Assembly (NCBI RefSeq): GCF_000422965.1
Contig: NZ_AUHB01000001.1
Coordinates: 558,001 to 622,000, forward strand
Direction of reading: 5' to 3'
From: Pleomorphomonas oryzae DSM 16300
GTDB taxonomy: Bacteria > Pseudomonadota > Alphaproteobacteria > Rhizobiales > Pleomorphomonadaceae
DNA: 64,000 bases
The notes beneath the pieces were generated by a model, which was not told the origin of the DNA, ran no database searches, and saw only the letters and a program-made list of their open reading frames with translations. Below are positions 1-9,020 of the stretch, in pieces. The first letter of the stretch is position 1, and every line of letters starts with the position of its first letter. The translations under genes and the position numbers were made by a program.

Positions 1-276
1 CACGCCTGGGGCGGCACGCTCGGCATCACCTTCAACCGCATGCCGTTCATCCGCCGTCCGAAGCCCAATGTCTTCATCGCGGCCGGCTATTCCGGACAAG
101 GAGTGATGCTGGCGCCTTTCGTCGGCCATGTGATTGCCGAGGCGGTGAGCGGCGCCATGGGCCGGTTCGATGTGTTCGCCAAGGTGCCGGTGCTGCCCTT
201 CCCGGGCGGCTCGCTGCTGCGTTGGCCCACGCTGGTCGCCGCCATGACCTGGTTCAAGCTACTCGACAGTATCTGA
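1..276 (+). CDS. FAD-dependent oxidoreductase (DAO family), C-terminal part
   Basis: The reading frame is open from the first base, so only the last 91 residues are present. The piece has the C-terminal signature of DadA/PuuB-like amine or amino-acid oxidases: a WGG start, an R-x-P segment, and AAGYSGQGVMLAPFVG, the glycine-rich stretch that closes over the FAD in this family. Such flavoproteins deaminate an amine or amino acid, often glutamylputrescine. The substrate cannot be told from this fragment. The gene ends 177 bases before the sulfur operon and does not look like part of it. Confidence 0.75.
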   Translation, partial: HAWGGTLGITFNRMPFIRRPKPNVFIAAGYSGQGVMLAPFVGHVIAEAVSGAMGRFDVFAKVPVLPFPGGSLLRWPTLVAAMTWFKLLDSI

Positions 277-453
277 CGTGAAGTGGTGCAGTTTTCCGCG
301 ACAAATAGCCTATATCCTTTGTAGTCTTTCAATAATTCGCCGGCGGTGGGATGTTTTTTCCGCCGCCGCCATGCTTTTTGAAATGCTGACGCAGGCTCTT
401 GGCCTGCCAATCGACTATGTGTCAGTCAGGATCGTTCCTTTGCGGATACCGGA
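277..453. other. intergenic region before the sulfur operon
   Basis: No gene is supported here. A short G/C inverted repeat (GGCGG ... CCGCC, about 341-370) is present. A promoter for the downstream sulfur operon is expected in this gap, but I do not see a clear box. Confidence 0.4.
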
Positions 454-750
454 ATGCCCATGCTCGAGATTCTGACCGCCAACCGACTTTATGACGGCGA
501 TGTCGTCTACCGCACGGCCGCCGGCGACTGGGTCGCTGATGTCGATGCCGCGGAACTGATCGATAGTACCGATCGGCTTACCCTTGCCGTGGCTGCGGCG
601 AACGCCGACGTCAAGGCGTCGAAAGTACTGGATGTGGCGCCGATTGCCGTCGAGGTGACGGACGGTCACATCGTGCCGAAGCGGCTCCGCGAGCGTATCC
701 GCGCCTTCGGCCCCACCGTCAAGTCCGACCACCGGCCCGGTGCCAACTAA
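454..750 (+). CDS. DUF2849 family protein of the sulfite reductase operon
   Basis: A 98-residue soluble protein. The pattern GDVVYRTAAGDWV near the start and P-x-R-x-RERIRAFGPTVK near the end match DUF2849, a small family found almost only beside assimilatory sulfite reductase genes in alphaproteobacteria. Its biochemical role is unknown; genetic linkage suggests help in siroheme enzyme function or sulfite handling. A second in-frame ATG lies at 460, so the start may be two codons later. It ends 13 bases before the reductase start. In relatives a siroheme synthase gene (cysG) often lies just upstream; here it is absent and a flavoprotein lies there instead. Confidence 0.8.
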   Translation: MPMLEILTANRLYDGDVVYRTAAGDWVADVDAAELIDSTDRLTLAVAAANADVKASKVLDVAPIAVEVTDGHIVPKRLRERIRAFGPTVKSDHRPGAN

Positions 751-758
751 GAAGGAGG
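751..758 (+). promoter_or_regulatory. ribosome binding site fixing the reductase start
   Basis: GAAGGAGG lies five bases before the ATG at 764. This favours 764 over an in-frame GTG at 740 that would overlap the end of the DUF2849 gene. Confidence 0.8.
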
Positions 759-763
759 CCGCC

Positions 764-2419
764 ATGTATCGCTATGACGAGTTCGACGCCGCCTTCGTGC
801 GTGAGCGTGTCGTTCAGTTCTCCGACCAGGTGGAACGTCGACTGAAGGGCGAGATCACCGAGGACGAATTCAGGCCGCTTCGCCTGATGAACGGCGTCTA
901 TCTGCAGCTTCATGCCTATATGCTGCGCATCGCCGTTCCCTACGGTACGCTATCGTCGACCCAGATGCGTCGGCTCGCCCATATCGCCCGCACCTATGAC
1001 AAAGGCTTCGGCCACTTCACGACCCGGCAGAACATCCAGTTCAACTGGCCGGCGCTGAAGGACGTGCCAGCCATTCTCAGTGAACTGGCCGAGGTGGAGA
1101 TGCACGCCATCCAGACCTCTGGCAATTGCATCCGCAACGTCACCGCCGACCATTTCGCCGGCGCGGCCTTTGACGAGGCCGATGACCCTCGTCCCTATGC
1201 CGAAATCCTGCGGCAGTGGTCGTCGCTGCACCCCGAATTTTCGTTCCTGCCACGCAAGTTCAAGATTGCGGTGACCGGCGCTGCCCACGACCGTGCCGCC
1301 ATTCGCCTGCACGACATCGGCCTTGAGGTGAAGCGTGGTGACGACGGCGGTATCGGCTTTGCCGTCTATGTCGGCGGCGGCCAAGGCCGTACACCAATGC
1401 TGGCCCGCGAGATCAACCCCTTCGTTCCGGAGGCGGACATTCTCGCCTATGTCGACGCGATCCTGCGCGTCTACAACCTGTTCGGCCGGCGTGACAACAA
1501 GTTCAAGGCGCGCATCAAGATCCTCGTCCACGAGACCGGCATCGACGAACTCAGGCGGATGGTGGAGGAGGAATTCGCTCAGATCCGTGGCGGCGTTCTC
1601 GGCCTGCCGGCCGAGGAAGCGGAGCGTATCCGCGCCTATTTCGCACCGCCTCGCTTCGAAGAGCGGCCGGCGGTTTCCGCCAAACTCAACGCGGCCCGTA
1701 CCGCCAACCCGACGCTTGATCGCTTCGTCAAGCAGAACCTTCACCGCCACAAGGCACCGGGCTACACCTCGCTCACCATCTCGCTGAAGCCGATCGGCGG
1801 CATTCCGGGCGATGCCTCGGCTGATCAGATGGACGCCGTGGCAGTCATCGCCGAGACATGGGCCTTCTCGGAAATCCGCGTCAGCCACGAGCAGAACCTG
1901 ATCCTGCCGCATCTGGCGCTCGACGATGTGCCTGATGTCTATCAAGCGCTTGCCGCGGCGGGATTGGCCACCGCCAATGCCGGCGCCATCACCGACATCA
2001 TCGCCTGCCCTGGCCTCGACTATTGCGCGCTTGCCAACGCCCGGTCGATCCCGATCGCCTCGCAGCTTTCCGAGCGCTTCGGCGCGCCGGAACGGCAGGA
2101 CGAGATTGGACCATTGTCGATCAAGATTTCCGGCTGCATCAACGCCTGCGGCCATCATCACGTCGGCCACATCGGCATTCTCGGCGTCGACCGCAAGGGC
2201 GAGGAGTTCTACCAGATCAGCCTCGGCGGCAACCCCGACGAGAGCGCGTCGATCGGTGAGATCATCGGACCCGGCTTTTACGCCGAGGGTGTCATCGACG
2301 CCGTCGAGACCGTCGTCGACACCTACATCAAGCTTCGGCTGTCGCCGGAAGAAACCTTCCTCACCGCCTATCGCCGGCTCGGCGAGGCGCCGTTCAAGGA
2401 GGCCCTTTATGGTGCTTGA
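764..2419 (+). CDS. cysI: ferredoxin-type nitrite/sulfite reductase (siroheme, 4Fe-4S)
   Basis: 551 residues. It reduces sulfite to sulfide with six electrons in cysteine synthesis. The C-terminal half carries the four cysteines that hold the coupled 4Fe-4S cluster and siroheme: CPGLDYC and then ISGCINACGHHHVG. The N-terminal half has the ferrite-like repeat with FTTRQNIQFNWP, a hallmark of this family. Length and layout fit the one-subunit enzyme rather than the flavoprotein-dependent enterobacterial complex, so the likely donor is ferredoxin. It overlaps cysH by 11 bases, a sign of translational coupling. Nitrite reductase is the main alternative, but cysH next to it argues for sulfite. Confidence 0.93.
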   Translation: MYRYDEFDAAFVRERVVQFSDQVERRLKGEITEDEFRPLRLMNGVYLQLHAYMLRIAVPYGTLSSTQMRRLAHIARTYDKGFGHFTTRQNIQFNWPALKDVPAILSELAEVEMHAIQTSGNCIRNVTADHFAGAAFDEADDPRPYAEILRQWSSLHPEFSFLPRKFKIAVTGAAHDRAAIRLHDIGLEVKRGDDGGIGFAVYVGGGQGRTPMLAREINPFVPEADILAYVDAILRVYNLFGRRDNKFKARIKILVHETGIDELRRMVEEEFAQIRGGVLGLPAEEAERIRAYFAPPRFEERPAVSAKLNAARTANPTLDRFVKQNLHRHKAPGYTSLTISLKPIGGIPGDASADQMDAVAVIAETWAFSEIRVSHEQNLILPHLALDDVPDVYQALAAAGLATANAGAITDIIACPGLDYCALANARSIPIASQLSERFGAPERQDEIGPLSIKISGCINACGHHHVGHIGILGVDRKGEEFYQISLGGNPDESASIGEIIGPGFYAEGVIDAVETVVDTYIKLRLSPEETFLTAYRRLGEAPFKEALYGA

Positions 2420-3161
2420 TGCGCTGGGCCTTGCCCTCGACCCGGACCAAGGGCTCGCCTCGGAGGCGCGCCTTCTCTCCGCCCGTCATGAAGGGGAAGA
2501 GGCGGAGGTGATCCTTGCCGCCGCCCTCGATCTTTATGACGGCAAGATCGCCCTGGTATCGAGCTTCGGCGCCGATAGTGCCGTGCTGCTTGCCATGGTC
2601 GCCGATATCGATCGTTCCCTGCCGGTGATCTTCCTCGATACCGGCAAGCTGTTTCCCGCGACAACCGCCTACCGCGACACCCTGGTGGAGGCGCTCGGCC
2701 TCACCGGCGTGATCACTCACGGTCCAAACGCTGCCGACCTCGCCGCGACCGATCCGGCTGGCGCCCTCTGGATGAGTGACACCGACGCCTGTTGCGAGAT
2801 CCGCAAGGTGACGCCGCTGGCCGTCGCGCTGTCGCCGTATGCCGCCTGGATTTCCGGCCGCAAGCGCTACCAGGCTGAAACGCGCGCAAAGCTGCCGCTG
2901 TTCGAGGCCGCGAACGGCCGGATCAAGGTCAACCCGCTGCTCGGCTGGGACCGAGCCCGCATAGAATCCTATCGCGAGACGCGCCGGCTGCCGCCGCATC
3001 CGCTGGTCGCCGAAGGCTATCCGTCCATCGGCTGCCTGCCCTGCACTGACAGGGTGAAGCCAGGCGAAGACGAGCGCGCCGGTCGCTGGCGCGGCAAAGC
3101 GAAAACCGAATGCGGCATCCATCTCGGCCGGCCCTCGGGCGCAATCATTCCGGGGATTTGA
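2409..3161 (+). CDS. cysH: adenylyl-sulfate reductase (APS/PAPS reductase family)
   Basis: 250 residues. It reduces activated sulfate to sulfite using thioredoxin. SSFGADSAV near residue 50 is the nucleotide-binding PP-loop. A CC pair (DACCEIRK) plus CLPC give the four cysteines of a 4Fe-4S cluster, and ECGIH near the C terminus holds the catalytic cysteine. The cluster cysteines are the mark of the APS-type enzyme, as opposed to the PAPS enzyme of enterobacteria, so APS is the likely substrate. The start at 2409 lies inside the end of cysI, behind AAGGAGG at 2396-2402. Longer upstream extensions in this frame are antisense-like shadow of cysI. Confidence 0.94.
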   Translation: MVLDALGLALDPDQGLASEARLLSARHEGEEAEVILAAALDLYDGKIALVSSFGADSAVLLAMVADIDRSLPVIFLDTGKLFPATTAYRDTLVEALGLTGVITHGPNAADLAATDPAGALWMSDTDACCEIRKVTPLAVALSPYAAWISGRKRYQAETRAKLPLFEAANGRIKVNPLLGWDRARIESYRETRRLPPHPLVAEGYPSIGCLPCTDRVKPGEDERAGRWRGKAKTECGIHLGRPSGAIIPGI

Positions 3162-3164
3162 ACC

Positions 3165-3710
3165 ATGGTCGCCACCGCCATCGTACCGCAGGCCGCTGCC
3201 ACCAGTAGCTCGACGACCGATATCTATCGCGCCGGCCGCTTCGAGCCGAACGACTTCGCCATTGCGGCCGAGGATAATGGCGGCGACGGCCTGATCCTGC
3301 CGCTCGCCGCGTTGCGGGCGGCACTCGAAGGAAACAGCACCGGCAACCGCCAGCTGGGCCTCCTGTTCTCGCCGGCCGACCGGTTCGAAGACGCGGTGCC
3401 GCTTCTCGGCCAGGTCGCCGTCGTCGCCGTGGACTTCCCCAAGTTCTCCGATGGCCGCGGCTTCAGCCATGCCGCCCGCCTCGTCCGGGCCGGCTTTAGG
3501 GGCGAGATCCGAGCGGTTGGCGATGTGCTGATCGACGAAATCCCTTTGATGCGCCGTGTCGGCTTCACGGCTTTCGAGGTGAGCAACGAGACGGCCCGCC
3601 GCTATCTTGCTGAAGGCCGCGATCCCTCACCCAGCCTCCACTACCAGCCCGGCGCCTTGCCGGAGCCGCCGGCTGGAACGCGCCCCTGGCTCCGCCGCCG
3701 CACGACCTGA
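3165..3710 (+). CDS. DUF934 protein of the sulfite reductase operon
   Basis: 181 residues, starting three bases after cysH. The middle part (VAVDFPKFSDGRGFSHAARL) and the following R-x-G-F-x-GE-x-RAVGDVL-x-D segment are the conserved core of DUF934, annotated in many genomes as a putative oxidoreductase linked to sulfite reduction. No catalytic residue is established for the family. Its place as the last gene of DUF2849-cysI-cysH-DUF934 is the strongest evidence for a role in assimilatory sulfur reduction. The N-terminal 20 residues are low complexity and poorly conserved. Confidence 0.82.
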   Translation: MVATAIVPQAAATSSSTTDIYRAGRFEPNDFAIAAEDNGGDGLILPLAALRAALEGNSTGNRQLGLLFSPADRFEDAVPLLGQVAVVAVDFPKFSDGRGFSHAARLVRAGFRGEIRAVGDVLIDEIPLMRRVGFTAFEVSNETARRYLAEGRDPSPSLHYQPGALPEPPAGTRPWLRRRTT

Positions 3711-3719
3711 TTGCCGCCC

Positions 3720-3739
3720 TTCGGGAAGTTTCGCCCGAA
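3720..3739. terminator. possible bidirectional hairpin between convergent genes
   Basis: TTCGGG, eight bases, CCCGAA forms a six-base-pair stem between the sulfur operon and the convergent ROK gene. There is no clear T-run, so the terminator role is tentative. Confidence 0.35.
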
Positions 3740-3763
3740 TACGGATAGTCTGGCGGGATGGGC

Positions 3764-5053
3764 TTAGGCGATGCGGAACCGCCGGGCCTCGGCCGGATTG
3801 GCGAATACCTCGCGATCGAGACGGGTCAGCATATAGGATATGAGACCGGTCATGATCATGTCGGTCTGCCACGGCAGCGTCTCGATCACCGTCGACCGGC
3901 GTAGATCCTCCACCAGCGCCGACTCGATCGCCGCCTTCAGTCCCGTCTCGAACAGCGGATAGGCGCGCACCGAACCGCCGGTCAACACGATGCGACTGGG
4001 ATTGATCAGCGCCATCAGCCGAGCCAGCCCATAACCGAGCGCTTCTCCGGCCCGAGCATAGATCGCCCGCGTCGCTTCGTCGCCGGCATAGGCGGCTGCC
4101 TCGTGGGCAATCAACTCGCCCTGCGTCGGGCGCACGCTGAGCGGCGGCGCATCCTCCGGCAGTCCGAGCGCCTGACGATGAATGGCGTAGTCGGCAATAT
4201 AGGCTTCCAGGCAACCACGCCGGCCGCACTGACAAAGAGCCCCATTGGGCAAATGATTCATGTGGCCGAATTCGGCCGCCGATCCCGCGGCGCCGTGATG
4301 CAGGCGATCGCCGACGAACAGGCCCGCTCCCACACCCTGATCGACGAAGATCACTGCGAAAGTGCCGCTGTAGATGTCGGGATTGGCCTCATGCAGGGCC
4401 TGGGCGATCATATTGGCGTCGTTGGAGAGAATGCAGTTGCGGCCGGTCAGTACCCTGAGCGGCTCGACGAGACGCATGTCACGGACACTGAAAGCCGGCG
4501 ACCACATCACCGATCCGGCGTTGGTGTCGACGAAGCCTTGCGCGCCGATGGCGATCTCCGCCACCTGACGGAAGTCGACGCCGTTATCGGCGACGATGCC
4601 GTGAAGAAGATCGGCCAGCTTCACGGGGAAACTGTCGCGCGTCTCCTCATAGGTCGGCACCGCCGCTTCCTTGTGAGCGATAATCCGCCCGTCGAAATCG
4701 GCGAGCTGCAGCACGACGCTGTCGCGCGAGATCTTGGCGGCCAGCACATAGCCCGCCGTGGGATCGAGACGCAGCATGACGCGCGGCCTGCCCCGCCGCA
4801 CCGGCTCGGCCTGGGCTTCGCCGCCCTCCACCTCGTCGTCGCGCGCTTCGACCAGTCCCTCGGCGATCAGGTCGGCCGTGATGGCGGTAATGGTCGCCGG
4901 CGAGAGGCGCGTCTCGGCACCAAGATCGACACGGGCAATCGGCTCGCGCCGCCTCAGCGCCGACAGCACCAGCGAACGATTTTGTCGACGGACGTGATCG
5001 CTGTCGGCCTTACCGACCGAGACGCGACGCGACCCATCTCCACGCACGGTCAT
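3764..5053 (-). CDS. ROK family transcriptional regulator (NagC/XylR type)
   Basis: 429 residues. Residues about 20-85 form a winged helix-turn-helix (RLSPATITAITADLIAEGLV). The rest is a ROK sugar-kinase-like domain, with the zinc motif CQCGRRGCLEAY near residue 275 and a glycine-rich ATP-like region (DQGVGAGLFVG). Full-length ROK proteins with an HTH act as sugar-responsive repressors. It is divergent from a periplasmic sugar-binding protein at 5386 with 332 bases between them, so control of that gene is likely. Xylose or another pentose is a guess based on the neighbours, not on binding-site residues. Only one ATG is available at the N terminus and no strong ribosome site precedes it. Confidence 0.88.
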   Translation of the reverse strand: MTVRGDGSRRVSVGKADSDHVRRQNRSLVLSALRRREPIARVDLGAETRLSPATITAITADLIAEGLVEARDDEVEGGEAQAEPVRRGRPRVMLRLDPTAGYVLAAKISRDSVVLQLADFDGRIIAHKEAAVPTYEETRDSFPVKLADLLHGIVADNGVDFRQVAEIAIGAQGFVDTNAGSVMWSPAFSVRDMRLVEPLRVLTGRNCILSNDANMIAQALHEANPDIYSGTFAVIFVDQGVGAGLFVGDRLHHGAAGSAAEFGHMNHLPNGALCQCGRRGCLEAYIADYAIHRQALGLPEDAPPLSVRPTQGELIAHEAAAYAGDEATRAIYARAGEALGYGLARLMALINPSRIVLTGGSVRAYPLFETGLKAAIESALVEDLRRSTVIETLPWQTDMIMTGLISYMLTRLDREVFANPAEARRFRIA

Positions 5054-5385
5054 AATAATGCCTGTCCTCCCAGTCGGGGGGTCTCCTCCGACGCCCTAGA
5101 TCGCAGTCCGTTTCAGAACCTCCGCCCTGCCCCGTTGGTGCGCACTCGAAGCGTGAGAAGCCCACCGCTCCCAACCGCGACCGAGCCGTCCGTTCGCCTC
5201 CCTCGCGGCGGCCAGCCTGAACCGATGCGAATATTGACATTGCGCTCCGCCTCGGTCCACGCTTTTTTTGGGCTTCAAAGATAATCATAGGGTCGAGCGG
5301 CATCGCTGTCTCGCTTCACAACACCAAGTCCGGCGCGTATTGTCCGCGCGCTCATGGGAACGACATTCGGGGGGACGTCTTCGAC
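5054..5385. other. divergent intergenic region between ROK regulator and sugar-binding protein
   Basis: 332 bases without a supported gene. It should carry the promoters of both flanking genes and an operator for the ROK protein, but I see no clear inverted repeat to propose. GGGGGGACG at about 5369-5377 is the ribosome site for the downstream gene. Confidence 0.4.
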
Positions 5386-6405
5386 ATGCGGAGGGTGCTT
5401 CCGGCCATCGCCTTCGGGTTGCTCTGTCAGGCGGCGGTCGCCTCGCCCGTGATCGGCATCAGTTGGCCAGGCGATACCACCTATCCCTGGAGAGTGGATT
5501 CGGAAGCGATCCGCAAGGCCGTGGCCGTCAACGCCGGCGCGGTGATCGAAACCGACGCCCGCCTGTCGGCTGCCAAACAAATTCTCGACGTCAAAAGCCT
5601 TATCGAGGCGCACATCGACGTGCTGATCGTCGCCGCCGTCGATCCGCGGGCCATGGAGTCGCCGATCCGGGCGGCCGTTGCCGCCGGCATCCCGGTCATC
5701 GGGTATGATCGCCCGATCGATCTCGACGGGGTGATCTCGATCGGCTTCAATCAGATCGATGTCGGACGGCTGCAGGCGCTGGCTCTTTACGCGGCCCGGC
5801 CGCGCGGCAATTGGGTGCTGCTCAAAGGCGATTTTGACGATCCTCAGACGGCTCGTCTCTATGCCGGCCAAATAGGTGTGCTGAAGGATTCCCTGAATGC
5901 CGGCCTGATCCGGATCGCCGGGGAAGCCTATACGCCGGGCGGCCTGTCGCTCAACGCTCGCCGAGCGTTCGGCAACATTCTCGACGACACCCGCAATGCG
6001 GTTGACGCCGTCCTGGCGCCCGATGACGCGAGCGCCGGCGAGGCCATTTCCGTGCTGGAGGAGCGAGGCCTTGCCGACAAGGTCGCCGTCGTTGGCCAGG
6101 GCGGCGATCCGATGACGCTCAACCGTATTGCCCGTGGACTGCAGACGGCCACCATCTGGGAAGATCACGCAGCGCTGGCCCGCAAGGCCGGCGAGGTGGC
6201 GCTCAAGCTGGCAGATGGCCGTCCGCCGCGGGAGCTCGGGGTGGCCAAGCCGACCGATGATGGCAAAGGCACCACTTACGAGCTCTATCTCCAACCCTTT
6301 ACCATCACCGTCGATGCACTTGGTCTCGTCTTGTCGGCCGGTTGGATCGACAGCCAGCGCCTCTGCCAGGACGTACCGGCCGGCCGCATTACCGATTGTC
6401 GCTGA
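5386..6405 (+). CDS. periplasmic sugar-binding protein (XylF/RbsB-like), solitary
   Basis: 339 residues with a short signal peptide ending near VAS (residue 20). The type I periplasmic-binding fold is clear: GISWPGD at the start, DVLIVAAVDPRAM for the first hinge region, GIPVIGYDRPI, and DAVLAPDDASAGEAI in the second lobe. The order resembles D-xylose-binding proteins of the XylF group. No permease or ATPase gene follows; the next gene is a convergent NUDIX hydrolase. It may feed the transporter encoded at 11.3-14.1 kb or act as a sensor partner. A GGGGGGACG ribosome site lies about eight bases upstream. Confidence 0.82.
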   Translation: MRRVLPAIAFGLLCQAAVASPVIGISWPGDTTYPWRVDSEAIRKAVAVNAGAVIETDARLSAAKQILDVKSLIEAHIDVLIVAAVDPRAMESPIRAAVAAGIPVIGYDRPIDLDGVISIGFNQIDVGRLQALALYAARPRGNWVLLKGDFDDPQTARLYAGQIGVLKDSLNAGLIRIAGEAYTPGGLSLNARRAFGNILDDTRNAVDAVLAPDDASAGEAISVLEERGLADKVAVVGQGGDPMTLNRIARGLQTATIWEDHAALARKAGEVALKLADGRPPRELGVAKPTDDGKGTTYELYLQPFTITVDALGLVLSAGWIDSQRLCQDVPAGRITDCR

Positions 6406-6420
6406 ACGCCCGGCGTCTGA

Positions 6421-7029
6421 TCAGGCGAACAGCTCGGGCTGGCGCCGGCGCAAAGCCTCGACAAGCAGCCGCGTCTTGAGATCGAGCGCCTCGCCGCCAT
6501 CGGCAAGTTCGGCCAGCGCCGACAGCGACAGCTCGACCACTTCGATCTCTTCGTTCTCCTCGGCAAGACCGCCGCCCTTGCCGCGCGGTGCCGTAGGATC
6601 GATCTCGCCGAGATAGAGCCAGACCCGCTCGGTCACCGAGCCCGGGCAAGAGTATGGATGGCCAAGAAACTCAAGCTTGCCAATGACGCAACCGGCTTCC
6701 TCCCAGGCCTCGCGGCGCACGGCCGTCTCGCCATTTTCGCCGTCATCGACAATGCCGGCAATCGCTTCGAGCGTGATGCCGTGGCCATCGGCCAGGAGCG
6801 CGGCGGCACGGACTTGCCGGACCAGAACGGCCGTACGGCGAATCGGGTCGTAGATCAGGACGGCGGCACCATCGCCATGGTCATGAACCTCGCGCCGCAC
6901 CAGCCGGGGCTCGCCATGAACGGTCGTTTCGAGAACCGCGACTTCCAGCGTCAACCAGCCGTCGTAGACGGTTCGGCGCTCTTTGATCGACACGGGAGGC
7001 AAATGGTTGTCGGCCAGCTGGTCTGCCAC
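6421..7029 (-). CDS. NUDIX hydrolase, NudK/ADP-ribose pyrophosphatase type
   Basis: 202 residues. A complete NUDIX box (G-x5-E-x7-REAWEEAGC, about residues 88-110) is present with all metal-binding glutamates. The N-terminal beta-rich part (ERRTVYDGWLTLEVAVLE) resembles the GDP-mannose or ADP-sugar pyrophosphatase subgroup, which splits nucleotide-sugar diphosphates to sugar phosphate and NMP. The family cannot be narrowed to one substrate by eye. It converges on the sugar-binding protein with a 15-base gap and is divergent from glmU. Confidence 0.88.
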   Translation of the reverse strand: MADQLADNHLPPVSIKERRTVYDGWLTLEVAVLETTVHGEPRLVRREVHDHGDGAAVLIYDPIRRTAVLVRQVRAAALLADGHGITLEAIAGIVDDGENGETAVRREAWEEAGCVIGKLEFLGHPYSCPGSVTERVWLYLGEIDPTAPRGKGGGLAEENEEIEVVELSLSALAELADGGEALDLKTRLLVEALRRRQPELFA

Positions 7030-7254
7030 GTGGAATCTCCCTGTCGCCGTTGGTGCGGTCCTTGATAGCCGCCCACCATCGCCCTCGCCAGCGCTGGCGG
7101 TCCGACAATCGGCATTGCCGACACCACCTCAGGGGCCGCTGTCGCCGGTCAGCAACAGTGGGACGCAGCACATTGGGATCTGAAGGTACGGTCTGAGCTT
7201 GACCGCCGCCCCCCGCCTCGGCCAAATGCAGCAACCATCGTTTGGGAGCCCAGC

Positions 7255-8622
7255 ATGACCGATCTGTCCTGTCTCGCCGTCGTCCTCGCGGCCGGAGAAG
7301 GCACGCGCATGAAATCCGATTTGCCGAAAGTGCTGCACGCGGTCGGAGGCAGGCCACTCATCGATGCCGTGATCGAAAGCGCCCGCGCCGGGGGAGCCCA
7401 CCGTCTTGCCATCGTGATTGGCGCCGGCGCCGACAAGGTGCGCGCCCACCTCGGCAAGGCCGCGCCCGACGCGCAGGTCTTCGAACAGCGGGAGCGGCTC
7501 GGCACCGCCCATGCGGCGCTGGCCGCCCGCGAGGCTCTTGTTCACCATCAAGGACCGGTTCTCGTGTTGTTCGGCGACACGCCGCTCGTCCGGCCCGAGA
7601 CGATCGCCGCCCTCATCGGCCGGCTTTCTGCCGGCGCCGATATTGCCCTGCTCGGTTTCACCACGGACGCGCCCACCGGCTATGGCCGGCTGATTATCAA
7701 AGATGAGAGGCTTGTCGCCATCATCGAGGAGAGAGAGGCCGACGCTGCGACCAAGGCGATTCGTCTCTGCAACTCGGGCATCATGGCGTTCAGGGCCGGG
7801 CTCTTGCCGGAGCTGCTCGAAGCGATCGGCAACGCCAATGCCAAGGGTGAGTATTATCTGACCGATGCCATCGCTCTGGGAACGGCGCGCGGCCTTCGAG
7901 CCGAAGCGGTGATCGGCGATGACGAAAGCGAATTCGTCGGCATCAACGACCGCGTCCAGCTGGCAGCCGCCGAAGCGATCTTTCAGCAGCGGGCGCGTGC
8001 CGAGGCCATGGCGGCCGGTGTGACGCTGGTCGCGCCGGATACAGTATTCTTCTCCTTCGATACCAAACTCGACCGCGACGTGGTCGTCGACCCCAATGTG
8101 GTGTTCGCCCCCGGGGTGCAGGTGGCCTCGGGTACCGTCATCCGGGCTTTCAGCCATCTTGAAGGGGCCAGAGTTGCCAGCGGGGCCGTGATTGGTCCTT
8201 ACGCGCGTCTTCGGCCGGGCGCCGATCTTGCCGAGAATGTCCACGTCGGCAATTTCGTGGAGATCAAGAATGCCCGCGTTGATCAGGGCGCCAAGGTCAA
8301 TCATCTCACCTACATCGGCGATGCCGCCATCGGCGCGCGCACCAATGTTGGCGCCGGCACGATCACCTGCAACTATGATGGCGTTTTCAAGCACAAGACC
8401 ATCATCGGGGCCGACGTCTTCGTTGGCTCCAACACCGTCATGGTGGCGCCGGTCACAGTCGGCAACAATGCGCTGACGGCAGCCGGTTCGGTGATTACCG
8501 CCGACGTGCCGGATGGTGCCATGGCTTTCGGCCGTGCCCGACAGGAAGTGAAGGAAGGCATGGGCGCGGCAAAGAAGGCTGCGCTCGCAGCCAAGAAGGC
8601 CGCCGCGAAGTCCAGCGGCTAA
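7255..8622 (+). CDS. glmU: bifunctional UDP-GlcNAc synthesis enzyme GlmU
   Basis: 455 residues, the normal length. The N-terminal domain is a uridylyltransferase (LAAGEGTRM at residues 10-18, with KVLHAVGGRPL); the C-terminal domain is a left-handed beta-helix acetyltransferase made of hexapeptide repeats (GAGTITCNYDG with the conserved Lys-His region after it). Together they turn glucosamine-1-phosphate into UDP-GlcNAc, the precursor of peptidoglycan and lipopolysaccharide. The C terminus is a lysine/alanine-rich tail of about 25 residues. In many relatives glmS follows; it is not present here. A weak hairpin follows the stop. Confidence 0.97.
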   Translation: MTDLSCLAVVLAAGEGTRMKSDLPKVLHAVGGRPLIDAVIESARAGGAHRLAIVIGAGADKVRAHLGKAAPDAQVFEQRERLGTAHAALAAREALVHHQGPVLVLFGDTPLVRPETIAALIGRLSAGADIALLGFTTDAPTGYGRLIIKDERLVAIIEEREADAATKAIRLCNSGIMAFRAGLLPELLEAIGNANAKGEYYLTDAIALGTARGLRAEAVIGDDESEFVGINDRVQLAAAEAIFQQRARAEAMAAGVTLVAPDTVFFSFDTKLDRDVVVDPNVVFAPGVQVASGTVIRAFSHLEGARVASGAVIGPYARLRPGADLAENVHVGNFVEIKNARVDQGAKVNHLTYIGDAAIGARTNVGAGTITCNYDGVFKHKTIIGADVFVGSNTVMVAPVTVGNNALTAAGSVITADVPDGAMAFGRARQEVKEGMGAAKKAALAAKKAAAKSSG

Positions 8623-8624
8623 TT

Positions 8625-8643
8625 ACGCCCCGCGGCGTCTTTC
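8625..8643 (+). terminator. weak terminator after glmU
   Basis: ACGCC, loop CCGC, GGCGT and then CTTTCT directly after the stop codon. The stem has only five pairs. Confidence 0.4.
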
Positions 8644-8994
8644 TGACCGCTGACTGGCAATGCAAGTTGGCCATCCCAATGGATGGCGGTGCCGATTCAT
8701 TCCCTTTTGCCTCAATTGTCGCGCCGAAACCGACGGGTGGCGATACATCGCGCGCGCCAACTGAACGGTCGGGGAGACAATCTCCGGTAGGAAAATTCAG
8801 GGGAGTACAGCGCCCCGCGACGAGGCGACAAAAGCACCGAGGCCTACCGCTTCGGTGTTCGCTCGGCAGGTTTTACGGCGTGAGCGCAGCTTCCGAACCG
8901 TTTGCCAACGTTTTCGATACCAAGAGCTGACCGAAACGTTCATCAAAACATGGACGATCCTGCACTATTTCTTCCCATGGAAGCGCTTCTCCAA

Positions 8995-9020
8995 GCCAAC
9001 CTTCCCTAGGGAAGGTTGGC
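8995..9020. repeat. perfect 26-base palindrome
   Basis: The left half is GCCAACCTTCCCT and the right half is its exact reverse complement with no spacer. It sits 1.05 kb upstream of chvE in the gene-free stretch. No T-run follows, so it is not a standard terminator; a protein-binding site or an RNA hairpin are possible. Confidence 0.85.

Noticed and set aside
278-475. Short frame between the flavoprotein and the sulfur operon
   Set aside because: Low similarity to anything, no ribosome site, and it overlaps the start of the DUF2849 gene in another frame.
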